From the NCBI RefSeq assembly GCF_964275005.1, contig NC_092696.1:24930972-24994971 (forward strand): DNA of 64,000 nucleotides. The letters run 5' to 3'. The DNA comes from Diadema setosum (Eukaryota > Echinodermata > Echinoidea > Diadematoida > Diadematidae). The notes below the pieces were generated by a model. It was given only the letters and a program-made list of their open reading frames with translations, did no database searches and had not been told where the DNA came from. Each line of letters starts with the position of its first letter. The stretch's first letter is position 1. Below, one piece after another: positions 47,328 through 60,500 of the stretch. The position numbers and the translations under genes were made by a program.

Positions 47328-47505
47328 TCACATGTTTCTGGAGGCCTGCCGAATGTTGCCAACACTGAAGGATCTTGCCAAGCTGCTCCCTCTGTTGTTG
47401 TTGCTGTTGTTGACATTTCCTTTCATGGAAAATGGACCAGTCGAGAAGAGAGGGCGCCCTCTGTTGGCTGGAGGAACATTCTCCTTCGTTGTCTGGGATA
47501 GAGGA
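47328..47505 (-). CDS. KIF18A: KIF18A last exon (stop codon)
   Basis: Encodes visible residues 791-849 and TGA, after acceptor cttcaacag. Contains [10 protein letters not shown] (KEN-box-like) and a basic Ser-rich end, [18 protein letters not shown]. The Asn run comes from an AAC/CAG-type triplet tract. It is the only downstream acceptor tested that gives a long, balanced tail in phase with the previous exon. Confidence 0.75.
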
Positions 47506-48511
47506 CTGTTGAAGTATGAAGTAGAAGTGAAACCAGACAGTCATGACTGTGAACTTCAAACTCTCAGCCTCAAGCTAAGTGACAAACGGATCTTCATATA
47601 CCAATGAATAGTAAATATTTCAATTCACAAAAAAAGAACAAAAAACACATCAAAAGTAAAAAGAAAACCATCAATAATGATAATGATGTTAAAGGGGCTA
47701 TTTGCATATTAAGTGCACAGTTTCGACTCTCATGGCGCTTAACCCTATTCTAACTGGGCTATTTGAGACCAAGTTTTTACTGGGGGGGGGGGGGGGGGGA
47801 GGTCAATTTGACCCCCCCCCCCCCCCCCCCCCCCCCTTCAGATCTCGGCCGCCGATCACAAAATTTTGCCTGAACATAGAGCCGGATGTCAACTACAAGA
47901 TTACATGGTCATACAATAGAAAAATTTTGATTTCATATTTTTTAAGAAATTAATTATCCAAATGAATGCATGAAATCATATTTTCACCTATAACTCCATC
48001 AGAAAGACTGAAGGATTATTAAATTTTTGTGTCAGAGTTCCTCAAGACACATCAAACAATTTTCTAGTAAAAAAATAGCGCAATCAAAATCATTTTCTTT
48101 TGTTTTTTATTGTTTTGTTAATTTCTTATGTATTTTATTGTTTTTTCGATCTTTTGTTTTCTATTGTTTTTTTGCCAAAATTTGTTGGAGGCACTTTTTC
48201 AAGCTTATCTACACTAGAATTGATTTATTTCAATGGTTAAAAGTTGAAATAATCTAATTTATATCAATTAAACAAAAAAACACAGTTTGCATTGGATTTG
48301 CACACGAAATCATGAATTCGAGCGTTTTTCGGGTTGACATGCATATGCAAAACATTGCATAACTCCAGAACGGTGTACCCGGATGTCGCAAATTTGGTCT
48401 CAAAATATGCGGGAGACTCGAATGAAAAAAGTCACGACACGACGCGGCAAAATCTTTGCGCGTTGCGGAATCATGGCGCAAAACGTCGAGGGGGGGGGGG
48501 GGGTCAATTTG

Positions 48512-48548
<37 letters not shown>

Positions 48549-51500
48549 AGTTAGAATAGGGTTAAAGCCTTATCAGGCTGGGCATTTTGGGCTGAATCTG
48601 GGGGATGGGGTGTGATTCCACCCTAATGTACCTCAAGTAGTATATATTCCACAAAAGCCTAAGCTCCATTTTGAATATCAAATATACTGACTTAAAGGAA
48701 TCGTATAGTATTGGTTGAGACCTAATTTCAGGTTTCTAACATTTTTTTTGGTGAGTTAATGAGAAACCTCTTATGAAACATGAAAGAACATGTAATTCTA
48801 TGAGGAATTCAATGTTTATTTGATGAAAATTGGTTTTGAAATGGCTGAGATATCCAAAAAACAGAGCGATTCTAAAAAAGTGTGGGACCCACACTTTATT
48901 ACGATCGCTTTGTTTTACTTTGTTTTTGGATGTTTCAATCATTCCAAACCCGATTTTCATCAAATAAACTTTGAATTGCTCTTAAAATGGTATGCTCTGT
49001 ACTATATCATAAGTGTTTTCTTGGTATCTCACAAAAAGTCAACAGCCCAATTCTCATCTCCACCAATACTGTACCATCCCTTTAAGTTTTAACCACTAAA
49101 AATAGCAAAATAATCCAAAGCAATAGTTCTACATTATTCAATGACAGCATTGATGTTATTTTGCAAAGATGAAAAAGTTTTTCGCTCTCTTGAAAATTCA
49201 TTATTTGTTAGATTTGAGGTCTTGTCACTTCAGGAATGATATATGCACTCACTGAAAAGTGGCCTCTTGCATTTCAATATAATGAATGAGCGTGTACAGC
49301 ATGACAGAACTCACCGTGCCTCCCCATAGTTCCCCCTTCTCTTCCCGGCTGCTGCTTTCGTCATGGACATGTAGGCAGGGACTGGTTTGCTTGGACCCCC
49401 TGTGGGGATAGAACAGAGAAAACAAGAATCAAAGATCACAGATCATATATTTTTAGAGTAAGAGGGATACAGGCGTTTGTTAAGTGTCTATAAGAAGACT
49501 TAAAATGGAACACTGGCTCATGAGCTGAAACTGTTTACCTTCTATTGCAATGTACATTAAAGCATCAGTATGAAGAGTTAAATAAATAACAATATGAGAA
49601 CTCCCAGTGGAAACTGCAGTTGTGAAAATATGTCACAATGTCCATTCTATAAAAAAAAAAAAAAAAAAAAAATCACTTCATGTGGGCTATGAACAATTTT
49701 GTCCTATCTCTAAAAATCTGTCCCTGTATTTTACCTTACCTCATTGAAGACATATTCTGACAATACATATTTGTCAGACCATTAGATAAGAATTCTAAGA
49801 TATGGGAGTGGAAAGTTTGCAATATACCAAGGGATGAATTTGACAAATTTACACAACATACAGTTTGATCCCAACCCCCTATGGAAAACAAAATTTCAGC
49901 ATTAATGTACCTCTAAATTTAGAATGCAACCCTTCAACACACAGAGGTCAGAAGGCCTCTTTACCGATATCTACATTGGTCTGTATAGGAAAGTGCCAAT
50001 CCATACCTGAGGAGTTGTCTGCCATAGATGGCAGGCCATATTTCCTGAGGGTGTCTGCGTGCTGCATCTTGACATTCGATGTCGTCGGTCTGGACTCCAC
50101 GTTGAGGTGGCCCTGGGACCGGCTGCGCTGATGATAGAGAGAGGGCCTGGACCTGGCACTAAACGTGTCCCTGCGACTGGGCCTGTGAGGTGAATGGGAC
50201 CATGGATAGAATGACATCAGTGTGGGTTGTCAGACACAACTCACAGATATCATGAAATTTCAAGAGTCTTATGACAAACTTAACAAAATGCCAAAGGCAA
50301 ACCATTGAACATATCAAGCCATTCCCCCCCCCCCCTCCAGAAAAGCGGATAAATACATAATGAAGAGATTTATCATCTGCTCAAATATGAGATGAAATTG
50401 ATTGCTTGTTTGCCTACATCATGCTTAAGTAATATTGCTAGCCATCTTTATTACAGACTGCATAAAATGGCACGATGCAATACTTAATGTATTGTGATGA
50501 TCATGCAGGCCGCAAGATGATGAGATCATATTCATACTGAGATAGTTTATCATCACTGGGGCAACAAGATTTTGTATCTACAAAATGTCAAATGTTCAGG
50601 AGAGCACAAAAACATGGCAGCCAATTCGTGTTAAAGCACCATATTAAATGGGATAACCTTTCCTTTGACATGCTGTGGTGGCTTCATTTTTGGGGTAAGA
50701 CACCTAGGATTTGGACAGGACATTACTTATGTGATTATCTGACCATCAATCAAAAAAAGTCATTTTCATCAAAATTTGAGTTACAAGGTCTTATGACAAC
50801 AGCAATTTACACATTGCATATTTTCATCATTCTACAAAGCATCTTATCACACAAACACCATAACTCATAAACTCTCCATGTGCCACAAAGTTACAAGGCA
50901 GAGTGGTAGTGCAGACAACAACAAAAAAAAAATAAAAAAATAAAAGTAGGCAAATTTAAATTTGCTGCTATTGTGATACAGGGTTATGCATGAATCAAAT
51001 GCATTAAGTCTTGAGGAGCAATGTCCCTTCATGAAAGCATTAATTGGACTAACTTTCTCTGCTGGTTATCCTGCCTGAAGTTCTCCTCTGGCACTCCCTT
51101 GCAGATGGTGAAGGACTGGTTGAGAGCTGGGGCCTTCTTGACAGGTGAGGGCGCACTTCGGATGACTGGCGAGTTGACCGAAATGTTTGCAAATGGAACT
51201 CTTGTGGGCTGGCTAACTACAGGCGAACTTGCTACCTGGGCATAGGTCAATTTGCATGCTGTGTTGAAGAGAACAGAGATACAAGAAATAGAATTTATTT
51301 TTTGTTTTTTATTTTTTTTTATATGATGAAGAACAGAGTTTTGCTCCAAAGTTAAAAATCTTCTCATTGGACTTGTGAATTACATTCTACTCCAGAATGT
51401 TTTCAGTCAGAATAAAGCAAAGCAACAGGATTTCTTATAATCATTCACTAAGATTCTTCCTCACCAATTACAAGTCTCACAAAACTCACTGCAGTCTCGA

Positions 51501-54500
51501 TCATCTACTACTTAACCCTATTCTAACTGGGGGGGGTCAAATTGACCCCCCCCCTCGACGTTTCGCGCCACGATTTCGCAGCGCGCAAAGATTTTGCCGC
51601 GCCGTTTCATGACTTTTTTCATTGAAGTCTCCCGCATATTTTGAGACCAAATTCGCGACGTCCGGGTGCACTGTTTTGAAGTTACGTAATGTTTTGCGTA
51701 TGCATGTCAACCAAAAAACAGCTCAAATTCATGATATCGTGTGCAAATCCAATGCAAATTGTGTTTTTTGGTTAAACTGATATAAATTAGATTATTTCAA
51801 CTTTTAACCATCAAAATTAATCAATTCTAGTGTAGATAAGCCTGAAAAAGTGCCTACAACAAATTTTGGCCAAAAAACAATAGAAAACAAAAGGTCGAAA
51901 AAACAATAAAATACATAAGAAATTAACAAAACAATAAAAAACAAAAGAAATTGATTTCGATTGTTCTATTTTTTTACATGCAAATTGTTTGATGTGTCTT
52001 GAGGAATTCAGACACAAAAATTTAGCAATCCTCCAGTCTTTTTGATGGAGTTATAGGTGAAAATATGATTTCATGCACAAATTTGCATAATTAATTTATT
52101 AAAAATAGAAAGGCAATAATTTTCTATTGTATGACCATGTAATCTTGTAGTTGACATCCAGCTCTATCTTCAGGCAAAATTTTGCGGTGATCGCGCGATT
52201 GGCGGCCGAGATCTGAAGGGGGGGTCAAATTGACCCCCCCTCAGTAAAAACTTGGTCTCAAATAGCCCAGTTAGAATAGGGTTAAGTTGTCATCTGAAAA
52301 TATAATACAAACTTGTTTTAAAAACATTTGATATTTAATTACAATATCTATATTGGACATACCAAATTTCTGTCAACCTGCCAATTCTGTATGTCTAATC
52401 TGATTTGATGAGGATTTTGATTAAACAGCAACTGAATTCGATTGGAGGCAACCTTGAAAATCTTCAATCCACTGTCAAGCAAAGCCAATTCTATTCAACT
52501 CGCCTATCTGCAGTCAACCTTGCTTACCCTGTTGAGGACGGATTGATTTTGCTACAAGATGCATTTCCCATAGACACCTTCCCGAGTATACTTGGGACTC
52601 GTCCTCAACGGGTTAAGTCCATCTCGCATTTAAGTCGAATAATCACCTAAGTTGAAGGTCTTTTCAAGTCCTCTTCTCTAAAGTTATATTCTATTGATTT
52701 TAATCCCTCATAAGTCAAAATTTCTCAAAGTCGAAATAACATAGTATGTATTTAGTCAACCTTGCGCCCGAGTCAAATCTAAACTCCTCAAAATAAGTTC
52801 TGCAATTTAAGTTTGATATATCACATTTCTCTTATACCCGCATTATCTTCATTTAATATGACATCATAAGCAAGCCTGATTAATTATCTTTAAAATGACA
52901 CTTCACTTTCTATGATTGGGTCTTCTTGGAATGTGCAAAACAGCTGAGTACAGGGACAGATCAAAAGTGAAAAGTTGCAACAATTCTGCTATTGATAATG
53001 TACAGTTTTAATGAAAAAAGGCCACTGGAATCAGCAATGCTGAAATGACAGCACTTTCCCTCAAAAAAATTCTCATTTCCTAGACATTAGATGACTGTTT
53101 GGTCAATCTTTATGTTTAATTTTAATCTGCATATACTACTGCAGTTTTTAATTCATGGATGAAGCATGGAATATAATGATATTCTCACAATGCATTTTTT
53201 TTTTTTCAAGCACATTCCTTCCATGAAACGACAAAGCAACTGGGAATTATACTGTTTGACATAACATGTTTGCTCTATTTTGCAACATTTCACATTTGAC
53301 CTTTCCTCATTCTCAGTCATACTGTGCATTCCATGAACACCCAATCATAGCAAGTGAGGTGTCATTTTAAAGATAATTAATCAGGCTTTCTTATGATGTC
53401 ATATTCAATGAAGATAATGCGGGTATATGAGAAATATGATATACCAAATTTCAATTGCAGAACTTATTTTGAGGAGTTCAGATTTGACTCAGGCGCGAGG
53501 TTGACTAAATACATACTATGTTATTTTTGCAGCATCCTCCTACACGCAGCTAAATGATGCCTTTATCCCTGTAAATGTGAATGTGCCACTGTATTAACTC
53601 AACTACCCACCTGTTACAGGACTGACTGCAGGCTTTGAAGATGGCCGACTGTTCTCATCATCAAATGAGATCTCTCTTGCCACAGGGGTAGTCTCTGTCA
53701 CCTTACTCTGCCCCTCAGAAATAGCAGGCTTGCTCATATTCTCTTCCACCCCTCCAGCTGACACTCCAGGCACTTGGACTGAACCAGCTAGTGAGGAGGG
53801 TGATGCAGCCGATGCATTATCAGACTGTTCCACTTGGGAGGAGGTGGTTTCGCTGAGTGGGGTGGCTTGAAGGGGTGCAATGCCATCCACTTGAAATTCT
53901 TGCTGACTATCACTTGCCAACTGGGGGCTAGCAGGGCTGTCCACATCACTCTCCACTGAAGATGGAAGAACCCTGCCACTGGGGTCTGTAGATAAGGTGG
54001 ACTGTTCCACTACAGCATCAGGACTTGGAATGCCTTCTGTTCTTTGGAGGGGCATTACTGATGGTCGGTTTCCAGGTAGTGTGGTAACATCTTGACTCAC
54101 TAGTCTTTGTTCAACACTGGAATCATCCCTAGACAATTTGGGAACAGATTGAGCAGGCACTGCTGGACTTGTGGGAACCCTTTGAGGGGTAGCAACCCTT
54201 TGTGGGGTAGCAACTCTTTGAGGGGTGTGGTTCTGCTTCATGTTTGGTGTAGGAATCCTCTGGGGTTGACCTGTTGTTGTGATAGGAATGGGAAATTCAC
54301 ATGGCTGGAAATCATACCAAATCAATAATGTTGAAATTCATAATAAGCTAAAATATTAAAAAAAAATATCAATATTGCCATGAAAGTAAGAAACAGTTTA
54401 AATCTATGCAAGACCTGACATAAAATGAATGCATCATGGTCAGGTGCTGGTAATAAATTGGCTTGGCATGTTATGAAAGAAAGATTGATTGTGGGTGTGC

Positions 54501-57500
54501 AATGATCCAGAACACAGATTATGAAATGAAGTAGTTTGAAGAATCACAATGAAGACTGATCAATCTTTACAAAATATGACTTGGTAACCTTTGACCTTGG
54601 AATCAAAAATAGGGCAGTATGTTACTTTAAAAATCCTGCATAGATTTCAAGCCATACGTAACATTTTATATGCAAAGTGATGGCCTTTTCAAAGTATACT
54701 TTCACTGATGTGAGACTGCTGCAGAACTACATTCTCCAAAATGTACAGTATAAGAATCTAGAAAGTGCCCTTGCAAGAATTCAAAATGGGTTCAAATTTG
54801 GTGGACAGGATAAGTGTACGGCAATAATTTGGCACCAGAAAATAACTGAAAAGACATCCCACACACACAGTTGAAAAGCATCAATATTCCATGCATGGGA
54901 ACTTACAAGGCAACTCAGTCAACCATACCACCATGACCCATAACACCGTCTGCCAATCCATCCCATGCGAGAAATATCATTCAGTTATCTTGTCAGCAAA
55001 CTTCTGACTTGTTTAACAAAATGATATTGCGATGAGAATTAATTTTCTTGGGTTGGCAAACTCCTTCATTTCATTAAAAATTCTTCCACAATTATGATGT
55101 GCAGAGCTTAATTAAGAATGTAGTTCGAACTGACACAGTAGAACCATGAGATAATTCTGCATCTACATCTATCATAGAATCATCCTTGTAGCATTTCAGC
55201 ACCCCCTCTTTACTCTTTCTGTCTGTCTCTGTCTCTCTCTGCTTTCTGTCAGGCTGCGTCTGAGATAGCGACAACTTACCACAACTAGGCTGGTTCTCAA
55301 AACCTGGAATTCGGAGGGCACCCCCGGTGGCTGTTGGAGTAATCCCAACCATGGTCTGGCAAGCAGTGGCATAGGAGAGACGTCTAGATGGTATTGATTG
55401 GTAAGGGGTGGTCCCTATTTTTAAGACAAAAGAAAGAAAAATGGCTTAATTTATGCATGTCTCACACCTACACCTAAAATGGACCTTTGTTTATCGGGTC
55501 ACATCGCACAGTCCTACCAAAGGATAAATTCCTCTACAAAATACTTGTTCCCCATACCCCCCTCTCACTCCTAATAGAGGATAGACATGTTTTTTTGTCA
55601 TATATTGAAGGATTATCTATTTTAGCATAGGTTGGAACAAAACATATGCAATTTTTGAACACCAACAAGTAGTATTCCTTTCAAGTCCTTGAAGCAAATT
55701 TAGATGCGCAAAGTACTTTGTGCTTTACTTGGATACCAAACATGAAGAATACTGAGTTGTCCCTGTATTTATCCAATTTCTTGTAGTTGTAGTTTTCAAG
55801 CATTTATCCCGAAGAGATGTAATTCTCATAAGTGAGACCTGTACACAAGCAAGCCTATTCACCTTAGTGTCAATCACAGAAACACAGTAAAGTACAGGAA
55901 GGGTATAAAACACTTGGCAATAAGTGTACAGTGACAAAGCTTTGAAGGGGAAAGTAGCTCAACTCAAAGATGCAGTAAACAAAAGTGAGAAAATTCAGAC
56001 AACAAATAACAAGATGATACAATGTTTCTGTAGCAGAGTTACTGGTTATGAACACAAATAACTTTACAAACCATTGTTTTGTTTTTGTTGCTGTTGTGGA
56101 CTGGGTGTCTTTGCCACTCGTCTTTGACCTGAAAGAAACAGACAGAAAAACATGTGAATTGACACATATGATTAGAACATGAATACCATACAGACAAATA
56201 TGATTAGAACATACAAGTTTTATACAGAAATATATGAATATGATACATGAATAGAATATAAACATTTCTCCAAATATGGTGTACATTTTCATGTAAGAGT
56301 CAAGTTATTTTGTGGTTTTGCTTCAATGATAAGGGGAGTCAGGCCACACTTCCTGATCATCAATGAAAAATTAATCAACCTTGAGTAATGGTTGTGAATC
56401 AGATGCTTTAATTGAATAATCTACCATCCATATATCTCCCTGTGAATCATTCCATTTATCAATTTAAGAATAAACTTATTTTTAGCATGTATTGTACAAT
56501 ATGACTAGGAATAGGAGGCTAATCAGCCCTCTCACTTTTCATCCATCTATCCATCTGCCTGCCTATTTGTCCATTATATTCCTACCAAACCAAAGAGAAA
56601 AATGTGATGCCCATCCTTACCACTCGGAGTAATCTGGACACAGCTAAGAATGGGAAGGTTCAGGAGTCGATTGAAGTCCTCCGCCTCAGCCTCCTCCAGG
56701 GCCAGGCTACCCTCGGTCTGGCTCTGGTCTGCCCACATGACCTCTCGTTCGTTGGCAACCTGTTTCTGGATGCCCTCAAACTCATTGGTGAGGTCAGAGG
56801 TCGCGATGCCCGATCCCTTGATCAGGAAGTACTGGCTGCGGACCACTGAGAGCAACCGCAAAATCAACCTGTGTTGCAAAAAAGAGGCCATACAAACAAA
56901 CAAATAAAAAAAGGCCACATGCATAAACGAAAAAGCACCAAGTAAGTTAAGTCAGTGAAAACATCACACTTTTAGCAGAGGAATTTCTCTGAACCACACT
57001 TTTAAAATACTAGTAGCAGGTTACAAATACTTTGTATAGTGCACAATCATGTACTCACTGTCAGAGCTAACAGGTTTGACATCTTGAATAGTTGAAGTTG
57101 AACAGTTTTGACCTCTTGTACATGTATATCTACTGGAAGGTTCTCAGCACATCATCCAACAAGGCAACATCAGAGCATCTCGGTTGTGTCACTGATTGTG
57201 ACAAAACAGACTAACTCCACCCATTTTGTACTCACCAGAATACTATGGTTAGTATTCATTTGCTTCATAACCCCAGCTTCCGATGCTTTGTTTGCTAATT
57301 GGCACAGATAGCTGGAAACTACTTGTCAATGAATAGAAAACCTGTCAATGAATAGAGAGTACTTAATCCCCCTAAACCTATTTTGTCACCATGCATGCCA
57401 TTCCTGCTGGATTGAGGCACATTAATTGCTTGCATGCTAATCTCACAACTAGGTCATATTTGAATGAATTCCTGAGTGCTGATGAAAACGCTTGGTTAGC

Positions 57501-60500
57501 AAGTTACAAATTTAAGTGCCTGGACACATAATGGGTGAAAGATTTTATTCTCTTAGTTGTAGAGGACTCACGTAGAGACTACATTGCTGACATTGATTCT
57601 GAGTAGTGTTGTGAAGAAAATATGGTTCTTTAAAAAGAAAATACTGGTGCTAGATTTGGGGATATTGTAAGCACAAAGTATTATGGGATTTTGCTTTATC
57701 CCTACATTCAGCTGCTCACAGGACACTAGATCTTCAGTGTCACAACTTTCTTCATTATCAGTCAGTTTTGGCTCCATATATTTCACTGCTCTCTTGTATT
57801 TCACTCTGTCATTCCCTGTGGCATCACTAAAAGAAATAAATTGAAATACATGAAGACAAGATAGGAAATCTTACTTTTCAGATGATTTGATGTGGTTCTC
57901 TTGGTGCCTGGCAAACTTCCTGAGGTGCTTGGCCTGACGGCGGCCATCTTTGATTTCAATCTCCAGGTGCCTCATACGCAGTGTATCCTGAATCACCTGG
58001 GATGATAGAAGGAAACAAAAAAAAAAAAAAAACTTAATCCTTTGTATCATTTCAGAAGCACATTTCACACTGATAGGCAATACAGCAAATTAGATGCCTA
58101 GATACAGGGTAACTGCTACAGGATGAGTATGAAGTAGGAGCAAAAATGTACAACCAAAGTCTACAAGTATATACCATCTTTTTGAATGCAGTAATGGTTC
58201 ACAACTTGGCACAATGCCAGCAGCAACTCGGCAGTGGGCCAAATTATGGAGTGCATGGTGATATATAGTGAGGTACCCCCACTCTGGGGTGAATGTCTGA
58301 TTCATCGGTTTTCACTTACTTTGGGTCACAGAGAATACATCACCTTATTGTATTGGTGGAGATTCATATTTATTTTAGTTTATCAACCTTGTAACTTTGT
58401 ATAAAAGTTTAGCCATGTGAAATCCTCAAAATGCCACTCTAAGTATTATCAATGCAATTCACAACAAAAGAAGCATGTAAGCAGTAACAGGGAGGGTTGC
58501 ATTTGCAATCTTAGCACAGTACAGTCAAACAGCATTTTGCTTTGTATACTGGGCATAGAACAGACATATGCTGTCCTCTTATCATAGATAGATTATACCT
58601 CACAAGAATTACTTTTATATATTGCTATTTGCTCCCTTTCAGTCTCAGATTACGGCAGGTAGAAGGAATGAAACACATGACCAGATTGGCAGATTGATGG
58701 GTGAACCACTTGAATTAAACAATATCGCATCACTGCACAGCAGGGGAATGAACATTGGAAGTACAGTGTTCAATACTGACATGAAGGAAAACGAAATTTT
58801 CAACCACAAAAGATTGCGGGGCTTCCTACATTCGACACTTTTAGGAATATGTACCTGCATGTTGCATGTATCTCAATAGACACAACTAAAATTTCCAAAA
58901 TCAAGGAGGCTTTATCACTTCTTTGTCAAGATGTAGAAAGATACATATCATTTTTTAGGAACACTTGGCAGCTCTGGGAAGTCTGAGACTGATACTCACC
59001 TCTGGTAGAGCGCCCTCGGGGCTCGCTTTCTGAGCATTCTCCACCAGTCTGTCGAGCGTTCCCTGGTTCTCTCTCATCCGCTGCTCCACGCCCACTTTTC
59101 GGCTCCTGACCCGGTTCTGGCGAGCCGTAGACGCAGCCACCACCCTCTCCATCTTGGATGTGGTCTGATTGTCAAACACAAGAGGATGAATGCAAAAAAC
59201 ACACATCACTTTATTTGTCTATTATAGTGGGTTGCTAGCCTACAAAGAGACTGATGTATAGTGAAATAAGATAAACACCTGCCCGTTGACATACAATGGC
59301 ATGTTTGATGAAAATATAATGTAATCCAGTCAACCTTGCCAAAAACGAATCTATTTGAACTGAAGAAATAGCTTCAGCTTGGAGAAAATTCGATCTATAA
59401 GGGATTAAAATCAAAAGAATATAAAGAGAAGAGGACTTAAAAAGACCTTTGACGTAGGCAATTATTTCACTTATGCAAAGTCGACTTAAGCAAGGTTGAC
59501 TGTGCAAGGAAATATTGGATTATGTGATATCACTCTAATGCAAATCCTCCATTAAAAGGGGAGAACACCATGTTCAAAAGTTTGTTCACCTTTTCACCCA
59601 GGGCTGTGTCACCATGGATCAGTCTTAGTCTCTCCACCAGGATGTTCTTGCGCAATATCTTGGCAGTCAGGTCGCGGTCAAACGACTCGAGTTCAAGCAG
59701 CTCTTTGCGGATGCTAGAGCGTTGCTGGAAGACCCTATTCAGCTCAAGGCGGAGACTGGAGAATGGGGAATGATTGGTGGGTGAGATTTAGTGGAAATTC
59801 TGGTCCCTTTTATGATTATAAACTTGCCACACCGACAGATTTCTTGCAATGCTAGCAATTGTTCATTGAAGGAAACAGTGGATTTTGTACAATGTTGCAT
59901 TGCTTCAGACAAATCAATTGCCTTTAGAGACTAAATTGAAAAGTACAGTGACACAAAAAGGGCTAATGATCCAGGCAAAGAAAGAGACACTTTTATAGGT
60001 ATACTAGTACACCCAAAACATGCTCACCACACACAAATATGAAAAAGCAGCAGGGATCAAAGGGAAGCACTGCAGGGCTAATGCATGCACTCATGTTTGT
60101 TTGTCTGTTTGTTTATCTTTTACTTTTTTAGCAAAGACAAAACTGAAGGGGGAGGGGCACACAAATTTAACAATACACAAAGAAGTTTGTTTGAAATGCT
60201 CTGTATGGGTGAAGTTCTGGCCCAAAACAGGAGTTTTTGAAAATGAGCCGTAGTCTACCTTTCTATGTGTTGGTTCCAGGGAAGCACTGAAAAGAAATTT
60301 ATGTTTCCAGAAACTGACTCCTATCAATTTGGAGGGGAAACAGAAGAATCAAACTTAACAGCTGAATATAAGTCCCACACTATATGTGGATATATGCAAT
60401 TTCTGTGTTATTTCATGTTATCAAAGCACAAAAGTTACTCAAACATACTGACTTAGCAATCTACTTGTTTGATTAAAAACGGCAATAACTGAACTGTTGA

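Noticed and set aside
48334-48615. 93-codon frame with poly-Gly and poly-Pro
   Set aside because: Arises from the G and C runs of the TTAA element.
54310-54325. Start of the large KIF18A exon at the stronger acceptor gatttccag
   Set aside because: In the phase set by the previous exon it runs straight into a TGA. The acceptor at 54271 keeps the frame.
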